A stretch of DNA of 64,000 nt from Cellulomonas wangleii (GCF_018388445.1 NZ_CP074405.1:2294001-2358000), one strand, 5' to 3'. Positions 16,025 to 25,572 are shown, numbered from the stretch's first letter. Numbers and translations: made by a program. The notes: generated by a model from the letters alone, not told the origin.

Positions 16025-17842
16025 ATGCCCACCGCTCGTCGTCTGCGTCCGCTCGAGCACACGGCACCCGGACCGGGCGCCGCGCCCGTGCAGCTCGGGC
16101 TGGACGAGCTCGGCACGCCGTTGCGGGACGTGACGTTCGTGGTGGTGGACCTCGAGACGACCGGTGGCCGCGCCACGGAGGACGCGATCACCGAGATCGG
16201 GGCGGTCAAGGTCCGTGGCGGCGAGGTCCTCGGCGAGTTCCAGACGCTCGTCGACCCCGGGGGGCCCGTCCCGCCGTTCATCCAGGTGCTCACGGGGATC
16301 ACCACGTCGATGCTCGTCGGCGCGCCGACGATCGCCCAGGTCCTGCCGAGCTTCCTGGAGTTCGCCCGCGGGTCGGTGCTCGTTGCGCACAACGCACCCT
16401 TCGACGTCGGGTTCCTGCGGGCCGCCGCGGCGCGGCTCGACCGTCCGTGGCCCGGCTTCCCGGTGGTGGACACGGTGCGGCTCGCGCGCCGCGTCGTGCT
16501 GCGCGACGAGGCGCCCAACCACAAGCTCTCGACCCTGGCCGCCCTGTTCGGCGCGCAGGTCACCCCGAACCACCGCGCGCTGTCCGACGCGCGGGCGACC
16601 GTCGACGTGCTCCACGCGCTGCTCGGTCGGCTCGCGCCGCTGGGCGTCACGCACCTCGAGGACCTCGCGACGGCCACCGACCCCGTCCCGGCGGACGTGC
16701 GCCGCCGCAGCACGCTGGCCGACGGCCTGCCCGACTCCCCCGGCGTCTACCTCTTCCGTGGCCCGCGCGAGGAGGTGCTGTACGTCGGGGTGTCGACGAC
16801 CTCGCTGCGCCGCCGCGTGCGCAGCTACTTCACCTCGGCCGAGAAGCGCGGCCGCATGACCGAGATGGTGCGGCTGGCCGAGCGCGTGGACCCCGTGGTG
16901 TGCGTGTCGCCGCTGGAGGCGCGGGTCCGCGAGCTGCGCCTCATCGCCGAGCACTCCCCGCGCTACAACCGCCGCTCCCGGTCCCCCGAGCGCATGCCCT
17001 GGGTGCGCCTGACGGACGAGCCCTTCCCGCGGCTGTCCGTCGTGCGGGACGTGCGGCCGGGGCCGACCCACATCGGGCCGTTCGCGTCCCGGGCGCTCGC
17101 GCAGCAGGCGGTGGACGCCCTGCACGCGGCGTTCGCGCTGCGCCAGTGCACCGGCCGGCTGCCGGCGACGCCGGCGCCCGGAGCCCACGCCTGCGTGCTC
17201 GCCGAGGTCGGGCGGTGCGGTGCGCCGTGCACCGGCGGCCAGGACGTCACGACGTACGCCGACGTGGCGGACGCGGTGCGCCGCTCGATGACCGGCGACC
17301 CCGCGGCCGTGGCGGAGGCCCACGCGGCGCGCATCCGCACGCTGGCCACGCAGGAGCGCTTCGAGGAGGCCGCGGCGGTGCGCGACCGCCTCACGGCGTT
17401 CCTGCGCGGCGCGGCGCGCGCGCAACGGCACGGCCGCCTGGCCACGGTCCGCGAGCTCGTCGCCGCGTGCCGCACGCAGGACGGCGGGTGGGAGCTCGTG
17501 CTGGTCCGGCACGGCCGGCTGGCCGGCACCGCGGTCGTCGACCGGCGCACCGACCCGCGCCCCGTCGTCGCGAGCCTGCATGCCGGCGGGGAGCACGTGG
17601 CGCCGCCCGTGGCGCCTGCGACCGCCGCGCACCCGGAGGAGACGGACCTGCTGCTGACCTGGCTGGAGCAGCCGGGCGTGCGCCTCGTGGAGGTGGACGG
17701 CGAGTGGTCCTCGCCGGTCCGCGCGGCGCAGGCGGTGCGCGACGTGGCTGCGGCGGTAGCCCTCGACCTCGTCGCGCCGCGCGCGCCGCTGGTCGACGAT
17801 ACGCCCGGCTCCCCTGCCGGGGTGCCGCAGCGCACGGCATGA
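16025..17842 (+). CDS. DnaQ-type exonuclease fused to UvrC-like GIY-YIG domain
   Basis: The 605-residue protein combines a DEDDh 3'-5' exonuclease (VVVDLETTGG near residue 40, HNAPFDVGFL, and NHRALSDARA for the last acid) with a GIY-YIG endonuclease module like the UvrC N-terminus (PGVYLFRG at about 238, LYVG, the R-x3-Y pair) and a UVR motif RFEEAAAVRDRL near 445. It lacks the UvrC RNase H-like half, so it is an alternative DNA-incision protein in the manner of Cho and mycobacterial Rv2191. A role in repair or 3'-end trimming is inferred from domains. Confidence 0.88.
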   Translation: MPTARRLRPLEHTAPGPGAAPVQLGLDELGTPLRDVTFVVVDLETTGGRATEDAITEIGAVKVRGGEVLGEFQTLVDPGGPVPPFIQVLTGITTSMLVGAPTIAQVLPSFLEFARGSVLVAHNAPFDVGFLRAAAARLDRPWPGFPVVDTVRLARRVVLRDEAPNHKLSTLAALFGAQVTPNHRALSDARATVDVLHALLGRLAPLGVTHLEDLATATDPVPADVRRRSTLADGLPDSPGVYLFRGPREEVLYVGVSTTSLRRRVRSYFTSAEKRGRMTEMVRLAERVDPVVCVSPLEARVRELRLIAEHSPRYNRRSRSPERMPWVRLTDEPFPRLSVVRDVRPGPTHIGPFASRALAQQAVDALHAAFALRQCTGRLPATPAPGAHACVLAEVGRCGAPCTGGQDVTTYADVADAVRRSMTGDPAAVAEAHAARIRTLATQERFEEAAAVRDRLTAFLRGAARAQRHGRLATVRELVAACRTQDGGWELVLVRHGRLAGTAVVDRRTDPRPVVASLHAGGEHVAPPVAPATAAHPEETDLLLTWLEQPGVRLVEVDGEWSSPVRAAQAVRDVAAAVALDLVAPRAPLVDDTPGSPAGVPQRTA

Positions 17843-17849
17843 TGGCGGC

Positions 17850-18131
17850 ATGCTCACTGCCATCGTGCTGATCGACTGCGACGCCGCCCGCATCCCGGAG
17901 GTCGCGGCCGCGGCCGCGGAGATCGAGGGCGTCAGCGAGGTGTACTCGGTGACCGGCGAGGTCGACCTCATCGCCATGGTCCGTGTGCGGGAGCACGAGC
18001 GGCTGGCCGACGTCATCGCCGACAAGGTCAGCAAGCTCGACGGCGTCCTGCGGACGCAGACGTACATCGCGTTCCGTGCGTACTCGCGGCACGACCTCGA
18101 CGAGGCGTTCGCACTCGGCCTCGAGGACTGA
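17850..18131 (+). CDS. Lrp/AsnC ligand-binding domain protein (no DNA-binding part)
   Basis: A 93-residue stand-alone RAM domain (regulation of amino acid metabolism): MLTAIVLIDCDAARI, GEVDLIAMV and a final beta strand with FRAYSRHDL. The helix-turn-helix of full Lrp/AsnC regulators is absent. Such proteins form dimers and octamers and bind small effectors. It starts seven bases after the nuclease gene and is probably co-transcribed with it. Confidence 0.85.
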   Translation: MLTAIVLIDCDAARIPEVAAAAAEIEGVSEVYSVTGEVDLIAMVRVREHERLADVIADKVSKLDGVLRTQTYIAFRAYSRHDLDEAFALGLED

Positions 18132-18162
18132 CCCAGGGCGGCAGCCGCCGCGGGGACGTGCG

Positions 18163-19212
18163 TCAGGCCGCGGCGGCAGCCCGCCAGCGCTCGAGGACCG
18201 CGGCGGCCGCGCCGTCGTCGAGCGCGCGCTCCGCGTGCCCGGCCCCGGCGACCAGCCGCTCCACGAGCGTGCCCGCGGAGGTGCCGGGCAGCGTCGCGTC
18301 GGCGACGAGCGCGGCAGCGGCGTTGAGCACCACGGTGTCCCGCACCGGACCGTGCTCCCCGCCGAGGAGGGCGCGCACGACCTCGGCGTTGCGGTCGGCG
18401 GCACCGCCGCGCAGCTGCTCGACCGTCACCGGGGGTACCCCGACGGCGGCCCAGTCGACGAGCTCCTCGCGGACCACCCCGTCCCGGACCTCCCAGAACC
18501 GGGTGGGACCGGTCGCGGCGACCTCGTCGAGGCCGTCCGACTCCCCCCGGAACACCAGCGCGGACCTGCCACGGGCGGCGAGGACGCCGGCGATGAGGCC
18601 CGCCATGCGCGCGTCGGCGACCCCGATGGCGTTGGACCGGGGCTGCGCGGGGTTGGTCAGCGGGCCCAGGAAGTTGAAGGCGGTCGCGATCCCGAGGTCG
18701 CGTCGCGTGACGCCCGCGTGCCGCATGGCCGGGTGGAACGCGCCGGCGAAGCAGAAGGTGATCCCCACCTCGGACGCCAGGGCGCCCACGCGTGCCAGCG
18801 GCAGGTCGAGCCGGATACCCAGGGCCTCGAGCACGTCGGCGGAACCGGTCGACGACGACGCGGCACGGTTGCCGTGCTTGACGACGGTCAGGCCGGCGCC
18901 CGCGACCACCAGGGCCGCCATCGTGGACACGTTGACCGTGTGCAGGCGGTCGCCCCCGGTCCCGACGACGTCCACGGTGCGCCCGGGCACCTCGAACCGG
19001 TGCGCGTGGGCCAGCATCGTGTCCGCCAGGCCGGCGAGCTCGTCGACGGTCTCGCCCTTGGCGCGCAGCGCCACGAGGAAGCCGGCCACCTGCGAGGGCG
19101 AGGCGTCACCGCTCATGATCCGGTCCATCGCCCAGGCGGCGTGCCCGCTGTCGAGGTCCTGGCCCCGGACGAGCGTCGTCAGCAGGTCGGGCCAGGTCGT
19201 CGTCACCGTCAT
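18163..19212 (-). CDS. trpD: Anthranilate phosphoribosyltransferase
   Basis: The 349-residue enzyme transfers phosphoribosyl from PRPP to anthranilate in tryptophan synthesis. The PRPP loop [16 protein letters not shown] and [18 protein letters not shown] are typical, and the length is normal. No other trp gene is within view, so this is an orphan trpD, as in M. tuberculosis (Rv2192c beside ctaE). Its ATG overlaps the TGA of the upstream receiver gene (ATGA), so it is translationally coupled to that gene. Confidence 0.92.
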   Translation of the reverse strand: MTVTTTWPDLLTTLVRGQDLDSGHAAWAMDRIMSGDASPSQVAGFLVALRAKGETVDELAGLADTMLAHAHRFEVPGRTVDVVGTGGDRLHTVNVSTMAALVVAGAGLTVVKHGNRAASSSTGSADVLEALGIRLDLPLARVGALASEVGITFCFAGAFHPAMRHAGVTRRDLGIATAFNFLGPLTNPAQPRSNAIGVADARMAGLIAGVLAARGRSALVFRGESDGLDEVAATGPTRFWEVRDGVVREELVDWAAVGVPPVTVEQLRGGAADRNAEVVRALLGGEHGPVRDTVVLNAAAALVADATLPGTSAGTLVERLVAGAGHAERALDDGAAAAVLERWRAAAAA

Positions 19213-19625
19213 CCGCGCGGCACGCCCGCGTGCACGAGGTCGGCGACCGCCGCGTGCAGCACGACCGGGTCCAGCGGCCGGCTCACGACGGCGTCTGCGT
19301 TGGACCACGACGCCAGCCAGGCGTCCTGCGGCCGCCCGGTCAGCACGAGCACGGGCGGGCAGTCGTACACCTCGTCCTTGAGCTGGCGGCACAGGCCGAG
19401 CCCGCCGACCTTGTCGGCCTCGCCGTCGAGCACCAGCAGGTCCAGGCCGCCGGCGTCCGTGGCGGCGATCGCGGCGTCCGCGGTGGCGACCTCGACCCAG
19501 GCGATGTCTGGCTCGCCCCGCCCGAGGCGGCGACCGACCGCGAGACGCACCTGCTCACGCGCGTCCACGTCGTCGCTGTACAGCAGGATGCGCGGCGCGC
19601 GGGCCGCCGGGTTCGCGGTGCTCAT
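19209..19625 (-). CDS. Stand-alone receiver-domain protein with Lys to Arg change
   Basis: This 138-residue protein folds as a single CheY-like receiver: acidic pair D18/D19, phosphoacceptor D67 (LLVLDGEAD) and T96 (VLTGR). The nearly invariant lysine before the last cis-proline is arginine (R116 in VSRPLDP). No output domain is present. The ATG follows GAGGGG. It precedes and overlaps trpD by four bases. Signalling by phosphorylation is uncertain because of the lysine change. Confidence 0.75.
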   Translation of the reverse strand: MSTANPAARAPRILLYSDDVDAREQVRLAVGRRLGRGEPDIAWVEVATADAAIAATDAGGLDLLVLDGEADKVGGLGLCRQLKDEVYDCPPVLVLTGRPQDAWLASWSNADAVVSRPLDPVVLHAAVADLVHAGVPRG

Positions 19626-19755
19626 GGTGCCCCTCACTCGTCGTCGACGTGCAGACTGCATCTTGGCACGTCCGACCTGCGACGCGGGTGCCACGACCGG
19701 TCCGCGGCGCGGATCGCGGCACGCCGGGTCGCACCGAAGGTGACGATGTGACATA

Positions 19756-19811
19756 TCCCCGGGGACGCGCATGGGTCCAACGACCCAAGCAACGCTCCCG
19801 TCAGCCATAAT
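19756..19811 (+). promoter_or_regulatory. ctaE promoter region with two palindromes
   Basis: TCCCCGGGGA (19756-19765) and the inverted repeat TGGGTC-CAAC-GACCCA (19772-19787) lie upstream of a CATAAT -10 candidate (19806-19811). The second repeat falls where a -35 box would be, so it could be an operator. GTG at 19819 lies seven bases after the CATAAT box. Confidence 0.4.
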
Positions 19812-19818
19812 GGCGGAC

Positions 19819-20457
19819 GTGTCGACCGCAACGGCTGCCTCGCGCCCCGCCCCCCACCTGACCGTGAACCGACCGAACCCCGTGTCGGTCGGGACGATCG
19901 TGTGGCTCGCCAGCGAGCTCATGTTCTTCGCGGGGTTGTTCGCCATGTACTTCACGGTGCGGGCGGCCGTCCCGGAGGAGTGGGCTGTCGAGTCCGCCAA
20001 GCTCAATCTCCAGTTCGCGTTCGCGAACACCGCCGTCCTGGTGCTGTCCTCCGTGACCTGCCAGATGGGCGTGTGGGCCGCCGAGCGGCTCCAGCCCGTA
20101 CGCACCGGGTCGCTGCTGCAGTTCCGGCGGTGGGGCATGAACGAGTGGATGACGCTCACCTACGTGATGGGCGCGGTCTTCATCGGCGGCCAGATCTTCG
20201 AGTACGCCGAGCTCGTGGAGCACGGGCTGACGATCTCGTCGTCGCCCTACGGCTCCGTCTTCTACCTGACGACCGGCTTCCACGGCCTGCACGTCGTCGG
20301 CGGCCTCATCGCGTTCCTCTTCCTGCTGGGACGCTCCTTCGCCGCCAAGCGCTTCACCCACCACGAGGAGACGACGGCGATCGTCACCTCGTACTACTGG
20401 CACTTCGTCGACGTGGTGTGGATCGCGCTGTTCGCGGTCATCTACCTCGTCCGATGA
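19819..20457 (+). CDS. ctaE: Cytochrome c oxidase subunit III
   Basis: The 212-residue integral membrane protein is subunit III of the aa3 oxidase. It begins [28 protein letters not shown], the usual actinobacterial N-terminus, and has five membrane helices with FHGLHVVGG and [11 protein letters not shown]. The GTG at 19819 is chosen because it stands seven bases from CATAAT; an ATG at 19810 (three residues longer) and one at 19771 are in frame and possible. It heads the ctaE-qcrC-qcrA-qcrB cluster. Confidence 0.93.
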   Translation: MSTATAASRPAPHLTVNRPNPVSVGTIVWLASELMFFAGLFAMYFTVRAAVPEEWAVESAKLNLQFAFANTAVLVLSSVTCQMGVWAAERLQPVRTGSLLQFRRWGMNEWMTLTYVMGAVFIGGQIFEYAELVEHGLTISSSPYGSVFYLTTGFHGLHVVGGLIAFLFLLGRSFAAKRFTHHEETTAIVTSYYWHFVDVVWIALFAVIYLVR

Positions 20458-20462
20458 CGCCG

Positions 20463-20483
20463 GCCGGCCCCGCGCGGGCCGGC
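20463..20483 (+). terminator. Small intra-operon hairpin
   Basis: GCCGGCCC and GGGCCGGC pair across a 5-base loop between ctaE and qcrC. It may act as an attenuator or mRNA processing boundary rather than a full terminator. Confidence 0.35.
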
Positions 20484-20529
20484 GCCACCCACCCGCACAT
20501 CCCCTGACACGCGAGACGAGGACCGATCC

Positions 20530-21315
20530 GTGAAGGCACTCGCAGCCCGCAGGCACGACCGGCGTGCGCCGGTCGTGCTGCTCCTGCTGGCGCTGCTCCT
20601 CACCGGCGCGCTGTACGCCGTGCTGTCCCCCACGTCCGCCGACGCCGCCCCCGCGGCGGCATCGGCTGACCAGGTCGAGACCGGTGAGAAGCTGTTCCAG
20701 GCCAACTGCGCGACCTGCCACGGGCCGGACGCCACCGGGACCGACGTGGTCCCGTCGCTCGTCGGCGTCGGCGCCGCGGCGGTCGACTTCCAGGTCGGCA
20801 CCGGGCGCATGCCCATGCAGGCGAACGGTCCGCAGGCCCCCGCCAAGCCGGCGCAGTTCGACGAGGAGCAGATCGCTGCCCTGGCCGCGTACGTCGCGGC
20901 GCTCGGCCCCGGACCGGCCGTGCCGACCGCCGAGCAGGTCGACCCCGCGCTGGGTGACCCGGCCAACGGCATGGCGCTGTTCCGCACCAACTGCTCGATG
21001 TGCCACAACGCCGTCGGCGCCGGTGGCGCGCTGTCGCAGGGCAAGTGGGCCCCGAACCTGTGGGAGACCACGCCCACCCACCTGTACGAGGCGATGGCGA
21101 CCGGCCCGCAGTCGATGCCCGTCTTCAACGACGCCACCCTCACGCCGGACGAGAAGCGCGACATCATCGCCTACGTCGACCTGCAGCGTGAGAGCCCGCC
21201 CGGCGGTCTCGACCTCGGCAGCCTCGGCCCCGTCAGCGAGGGCCTGTGGGCGTGGGTCATCGGCATGGGACTGCTCATCGGAGCAGCGGTCTGGATCGGA
21301 GCGAGGTCCTCGTGA
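20530..21315 (+). CDS. qcrC: Cytochrome bc1 complex, diheme cytochrome c subunit
   Basis: The 261-residue protein carries two c-type haem sites, CATCH (C60-H64) and CSMCH (C155-H159), between an N-terminal membrane helix (about 14-36) and a C-terminal one (about 235-257). In Actinobacteria this diheme cytochrome c replaces soluble cytochrome c and passes electrons directly from bc1 to the aa3 oxidase. The GTG start follows a GAGGA site. Its stop overlaps the qcrA start (GTGA). Confidence 0.95.
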   Translation: MKALAARRHDRRAPVVLLLLALLLTGALYAVLSPTSADAAPAAASADQVETGEKLFQANCATCHGPDATGTDVVPSLVGVGAAAVDFQVGTGRMPMQANGPQAPAKPAQFDEEQIAALAAYVAALGPGPAVPTAEQVDPALGDPANGMALFRTNCSMCHNAVGAGGALSQGKWAPNLWETTPTHLYEAMATGPQSMPVFNDATLTPDEKRDIIAYVDLQRESPPGGLDLGSLGPVSEGLWAWVIGMGLLIGAAVWIGARSS

Positions 21316-22376
21316 GCATCACCCAGCACGGCCACGACGGCCACGACGAGCGGCCGCACGCCGACACGGCGGGCTCGGACGTCGTCCTGCGCGAGGGCGA
21401 GGACTCGCCCGAGCGCTTCCCGAACCCGGGCTTCGGCCCTCACCGACCGCGACGCTCCGACGTCGACCCGGCCGCGAACAAGCGTGCCGAGCGGCAGGTC
21501 GTCGCCCTGTTCGCGATCTCGATCCTGGGCACGATCGGGTTCATCATCGCGTACTTCGCCTTCCCGCTGGGCGACTCCCCCCAGACGCTGCACCGGTCGA
21601 ACCTCACGCTCGGGCTCGGGCTCGCCTTCGCCCTGCTGGGCATCGGTCTCGCCGCCGTGCACTGGGCCAAGTCGCTGATGAACGACCACGAGAAGGCCGA
21701 GGACCGGCACGCCCAGCGCAGCTCGGACCAGACCCGCGCCGAGGCCGTGCAGGTCCTCAAGGACGGCGTCGAGGACTCGGCGATCGGCCGGCGGGGCGTG
21801 CTCAAGGGCGCCCTCGTCTCGTCGCTCGCGCTGTTCCCCCTGACCATCGCGCTGCCGCTGATCGGTGAGGTGGGCGAGGACTGGAACGTCCGCAAGCTCA
21901 AGCACACGATGTGGGCGAAGAACAAGAAGCTCACGATCGACCCCACCGGTCGCCCCATCAAGGCGGCCGACGTGACCGTCGGCTCGGTCGTGCACGTGAT
22001 CCCCGAGGGCCTGGACGAGACCGGCGCGCCGCTCGACGAGAAGGCCAAGGCCGTCGTCCTGCTGGTCCGGCTCGACCCCCGGGACATCAAGTCGGAGCAG
22101 GGCGAGGGCTGGTCGTACGACGGCATCGTGGCCTTCTCCAAGATCTGCACCCACGTGGGATGCCCGGTGGCCCTGTACGAGCAGCAGACGCACCACCTGC
22201 TGTGCCCGTGCCACCAGAGCACGTTCGACGTCGCCGACGGCGCGAAGGTCGTGTTCGGTCCCGCCAAGCGGCCGCTTCCCCAGCTGCCGATCACCGTCGA
22301 CGACGAGGGCTACCTGGTCGCGCAGAGCGACTTCCACGAGCCCATCGGTCCGAGCTTCTGGGAGCGGCTGCGATGA
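21312..22376 (+). CDS. qcrA: Cytochrome bc1 complex, Rieske iron-sulfur subunit
   Basis: The 354-residue Rieske protein has three predicted membrane helices in the N-terminal half, as usual for actinobacterial QcrA, and the [2Fe-2S] ligands CTHVGC (C279, H281) and CPCH (C298, H301). It receives electrons from menaquinol and passes them to QcrC. The GTG start overlaps the qcrC stop by four bases, and its own stop overlaps the qcrB start (ATGA). Confidence 0.95.
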   Translation: MSITQHGHDGHDERPHADTAGSDVVLREGEDSPERFPNPGFGPHRPRRSDVDPAANKRAERQVVALFAISILGTIGFIIAYFAFPLGDSPQTLHRSNLTLGLGLAFALLGIGLAAVHWAKSLMNDHEKAEDRHAQRSSDQTRAEAVQVLKDGVEDSAIGRRGVLKGALVSSLALFPLTIALPLIGEVGEDWNVRKLKHTMWAKNKKLTIDPTGRPIKAADVTVGSVVHVIPEGLDETGAPLDEKAKAVVLLVRLDPRDIKSEQGEGWSYDGIVAFSKICTHVGCPVALYEQQTHHLLCPCHQSTFDVADGAKVVFGPAKRPLPQLPITVDDEGYLVAQSDFHEPIGPSFWERLR

Positions 22377-24121
22377 GCGCCACCACCACGGCACCGCCGA
22401 GCGGCAAGGCCGCCAGGACGGCCGACTACCTCGACCAGCGCACCGGCATCGGGACAGCGGTCAAGGAGTTCGCGCGCAAGATCTTCCCCGACCACTGGTC
22501 GTTCCTGCTCGGCGAGATCGCGCTCTACAGCTTCATCACGCTGCTGATCTCGGGCGTGTTCCTCACGATGTTCTTCGTGCCGAGCATGGCCGAGGTGCAC
22601 TACGACGGCCCCTGGCCGACGATGCACGGCGTCGAGATGTCCGAGGCGTTCGCCTCCACGCTGCGCCTGTCGTTCGAGGTCCGCGGTGGTCTGCTCATGC
22701 GGCAGATCCACCACTGGGCGGCCCTGATCTTCATGGCCGCGATCGTCACGCACATGATGCGCGTCTTCTTCACCGGCGCGTTCCGCAAGCCGCGTGAGCT
22801 CAACTGGGTCGTCGGCTTCGTGCTGCTGATCCTCGGCCTCGCGGCCGGCTTCTCGGGCTACTCGCTCCCCGACGACGTCCTGTCGGGCAACGGCCTGCGC
22901 ATCACCGACGGCGTCATCAAGGCGATCCCGATCGTGGGCAGCTACCTGTCCTACTTCGTGTTCGGCGGCGAGTTCCCGGGGCACGACATCATCCCGCGGC
23001 TCTTCACGGTCCACATCCTGCTGGTGCCGGGCCTGATCCTCGCGCTGATCGCGCTGCACCTGTTCTTCGTGGTGCTGCACAAGCACACGCAGTACCCGGG
23101 TTCCGGACGCACCAACGCGAACGTCGTCGGGTACCCGCTGTTCCCGATCTACGTCGCGAAGGCGGGCGGCTACTTCTTCGTCGTCTTCGGCGTGATCGCG
23201 CTCATGGGCGCGACGCTGTCGATCAACCCCGTGTGGAACTACGGCCCGTACGACCCGTCGCCCGTGTCCGCAGGTGCCCAGCCCGACTGGTACATGCTGT
23301 TCCTCGAGGGCTCGCTGCGGCTCATGCCCGGCCAGACGGAGTACGTGCTGTTCGGACCCGACGGGTACACCCTGTCGCTCAACGTCCTCATCCCCGCGGT
23401 GGTCGTGCCCGGCGTGCTCTTCACGCTGCTGGCGCTGTACCCGTTCGTCGAGTCGTTCGCGACCGGCGACAAGCGGGAGCACCACGTGCTGGACCGTCCG
23501 CGCAACCGGCCGTTCCGCACCGCGTTCGGCGTCTCGCTGCTGACCGCGTTCTTCATCCTGGTGCTCGCGGGCTCGAACGACATCATCGCGACGCACTTCC
23601 ACCTGTCGATCAACGACATCACGTGGGTGTTCCGGGTCCTGTTCTTCCTGGGCCCGTGGGCGGCGTTCGTCATCACGAAGCGCATCTGCCTCGCGCTGCA
23701 GCGCAAGGACCGCGAGCTGGTCCTCCACGGGCACGAGACCGGGCAGATCGTGCGGTTCGCGTCCGGCGAGTACATCGAGGTGCACAAGCCCCTCGACGCC
23801 CACGAGCGCTGGCTGCGCGTCCAGCACGACCCGACGCGACCGATCGAGATCGAGCCGGCGGAGGACTCCCGCGGCGTGCGTCGCAAGGGCTACCGGATGG
23901 ACCGCGTGCGCCAGCGCCTGTCGCAGGTGTTCTACGAGGACAGGGTCGAGCCGGTCACGCCGGCCGAGCTGGAGGCGTCGCACTCGCACGGTGAGCACGA
24001 CGCGCTCGGGTCCGACCAGGAGAAGGCCCCCGCCCAGCTGCTGGGCGAGAGCGCACCGACGGGCGGCGGCACGCGCCTCCGCCCGGAGGACGAGACGGGG
24101 CCCGGCACGCGGAACAGGTGA
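22373..24121 (+). CDS. qcrB: Cytochrome bc1 complex, cytochrome b subunit
   Basis: The 582-residue multi-helix protein holds the two b haems and the quinol sites. Haem-ligand histidines are visible in HHWAALIFMAAIVTHMMRV and VHILLVPGLILALIALHLF. The C-terminal extension of about 150 residues beyond the cytochrome b core is hydrophilic and typical of the actinobacterial form. QcrB is the target of bc1 inhibitors such as telacebec in mycobacteria. It ends the cluster that starts with ctaE. Confidence 0.95.
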   Translation: MSATTTAPPSGKAARTADYLDQRTGIGTAVKEFARKIFPDHWSFLLGEIALYSFITLLISGVFLTMFFVPSMAEVHYDGPWPTMHGVEMSEAFASTLRLSFEVRGGLLMRQIHHWAALIFMAAIVTHMMRVFFTGAFRKPRELNWVVGFVLLILGLAAGFSGYSLPDDVLSGNGLRITDGVIKAIPIVGSYLSYFVFGGEFPGHDIIPRLFTVHILLVPGLILALIALHLFFVVLHKHTQYPGSGRTNANVVGYPLFPIYVAKAGGYFFVVFGVIALMGATLSINPVWNYGPYDPSPVSAGAQPDWYMLFLEGSLRLMPGQTEYVLFGPDGYTLSLNVLIPAVVVPGVLFTLLALYPFVESFATGDKREHHVLDRPRNRPFRTAFGVSLLTAFFILVLAGSNDIIATHFHLSINDITWVFRVLFFLGPWAAFVITKRICLALQRKDRELVLHGHETGQIVRFASGEYIEVHKPLDAHERWLRVQHDPTRPIEIEPAEDSRGVRRKGYRMDRVRQRLSQVFYEDRVEPVTPAELEASHSHGEHDALGSDQEKAPAQLLGESAPTGGGTRLRPEDETGPGTRNR

Positions 24122-24243
24122 TCCTGGTCCAGAGTTGACCCCACAGACGACCGTTCGCGGTGTCCGGCCGGACGTGCCGGGCACCGCGACGGCGTTTCCG
24201 GGCGGATGCTGAACACCGCCACCCGACGCAGGAGAGGTACGAG

Positions 24244-24870
24244 ATGGCTGACTACACGCTCCCGGATCTGCCGTACGACTACGCGGCGCTCGAGCCGCAC
24301 ATCTCCGGCAGGATCATGGAGCTGCACCACGACAAGCACCACGCCGCGTACGTCACGGGCGCCAACACGGCGCTCGAGAAGCTCGCTGCCGCGCGCGAGG
24401 CGGGCGACTTCGCCGCGGTGAACCTGCACGAGAAGAACCTCGCGTTCAACCTCGGTGGGCACGTCAACCACTCGGTCTTCTGGGAGAACCTCTCCCCCGA
24501 CGGCGGCGACAAGCCCGTCGGCGAGCTGGCCGCCGCGATCGACGAGTTCTTCGGGTCGTTCGAGGCGTTCCAGAAGCACTTCGCCGCGAACGCCGCGGGC
24601 ATCCAGGGATCCGGCTGGTCGATCCTCGGCTGGGACTCGGTGGGCCAGAAGCTCGCGATCTTCCAGCTGTACGACCAGCAGAGCAACTACCCGCTCGGCC
24701 TCGTGCCGATCGTCGTGCTCGACATGTGGGAGCACGCCTTCTACCTCGACTACGTCAACGTCAAGGCGGACTACATCAAGGCCTGGTGGAACATCGTCAA
24801 CTGGGCGGACGCCGCAGAGCGCTTCACGCGCGCGCGCACCCAGACGGCCGGGCTGATCGTCCCCGCCTGA
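24244..24870 (+). CDS. sodA: Superoxide dismutase (Mn/Fe family)
   Basis: The 208-residue enzyme converts superoxide to oxygen and peroxide. Metal-binding features are HHDKHHAAY near residue 28, NHSVFW, and [11 protein letters not shown] with its Asp and His. The [10 protein letters not shown] pattern favours manganese, though metal use is not certain. AGGAGAGG precedes the ATG. The upstream 120 bases contain TTGACC (24135-24140) as a possible -35 box without a convincing -10. Confidence 0.93.
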   Translation: MADYTLPDLPYDYAALEPHISGRIMELHHDKHHAAYVTGANTALEKLAAAREAGDFAAVNLHEKNLAFNLGGHVNHSVFWENLSPDGGDKPVGELAAAIDEFFGSFEAFQKHFAANAAGIQGSGWSILGWDSVGQKLAIFQLYDQQSNYPLGLVPIVVLDMWEHAFYLDYVNVKADYIKAWWNIVNWADAAERFTRARTQTAGLIVPA

Positions 24871-24883
24871 CGCCCTGACGCAC

Positions 24884-24923
24884 CACAGCGGCCGCTCACC
24901 CCTCGGGGTGGGCGGCCGCTGTG
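24884..24923. terminator. Hairpin terminator after sodA
   Basis: An 18-bp stem (24884-24901 with 24906-24923, one G-T pair) and a four-base loop start 14 bases after the sodA stop. No T run. Confidence 0.75.
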
Positions 24924-25123
24924 TGTCCCCGACGGTCGGGAGCGCCGGCCGACGATCTCAGAGCTCGCCGGCTCAGAGGATGACGAGCTCGTCGTCCCGC
25001 CACTCCGCAGCGGACTGAGGAGGAGCGAGCTCGTCTCCCCCGATGCCCGCCACAGCCTGGAGCGGGGATCGTCGGTGTCGACGTACTGCTCGATCTCCGT
25101 CCCCGTGTGGGCCCAGGTGGACG

Positions 25124-25160
25124 ACGACGGCCCGCCACCTCGAGGGTGACGGGCCGTCGT
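25124..25160. terminator. Hairpin terminator after ctaF
   Basis: A 16-position stem with one mismatch (25124-25139 with 25145-25160) lies 14 bases beyond the ctaF stop on the minus strand. Confidence 0.7.
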
Positions 25161-25173
25161 GGAGTGCTGTGCG

Positions 25174-25572
25174 TCAGTGCGCGTGCTGACCGCGGGAGTA
25201 CTCGAACATCCACCCCACGAGCCCGATGACGCCCAGGACGGCTGCGGGGACCATGAGCCACCAGCCGATGGCCATGGCCAGGAACGCGACCGAGCCACCC
25301 AGCGCGACGACGAGCGGCCACCAGCTCCACGGGCTGAACGTGCCCTGGTTGCCGGCGCCCTGCTCGATCTCGCCGAGCTCGTCGTCCTCCGGGCGGGGGT
25401 CGATCCGACGGGCCAGCAGCGCGAAGTAGCCGCCGATCATGCCGACCAGGCCACCCACGAGCGGGATGCCGACCGTGCCGACCGCCTCGCCGCCGCTCCA
25501 GAACCCGTAGATCAGGCCGACGGGGATGAAGAAGAGGATCCCGTAGAGGAAGAGCTTCGCCTCGATCTTCAC
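25174..25572 (-). CDS. ctaF: Cytochrome c oxidase subunit IV, actinobacterial type
   Basis: The 132-residue protein has four membrane helices, two before and two after a short charged loop ([18 protein letters not shown]), matching the small fourth subunit of actinobacterial aa3 oxidase (Rv2199c type). Its ATG overlaps the ctaD stop (ATGA). It closes the ctaC-ctaD-ctaF operon. Confidence 0.9.
   Translation of the reverse strand: MKIEAKLFLYGILFFIPVGLIYGFWSGGEAVGTVGIPLVGGLVGMIGGYFALLARRIDPRPEDDELGEIEQGAGNQGTFSPWSWWPLVVALGGSVAFLAMAIGWWLMVPAAVLGVIGLVGWMFEYSRGQHAH

Larger units (their letters stand above)
24871..25173. other. Gene-free 303-base stretch between sodA and ctaF
   Basis: The stretch holds two strong hairpins at its ends (24884-24923 and 25124-25160) that serve the convergent sodA and ctaF transcripts. 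Between them I see no supported gene. On the minus strand one frame ending near 24975 reads AGIGGDELAPPQSAAEWRDD and then reaches a stop, which has a coding look but no start codon; it may be a remnant. Confidence 0.5.

Noticed and set aside
15182..18067. Open frame of 961 codons on the minus strand
   Set aside because: It runs antisense through the well-supported nuclease gene and out of frame through the NYN gene; its protein is Arg/Pro/His-rich low complexity typical of GC-rich shadow frames.
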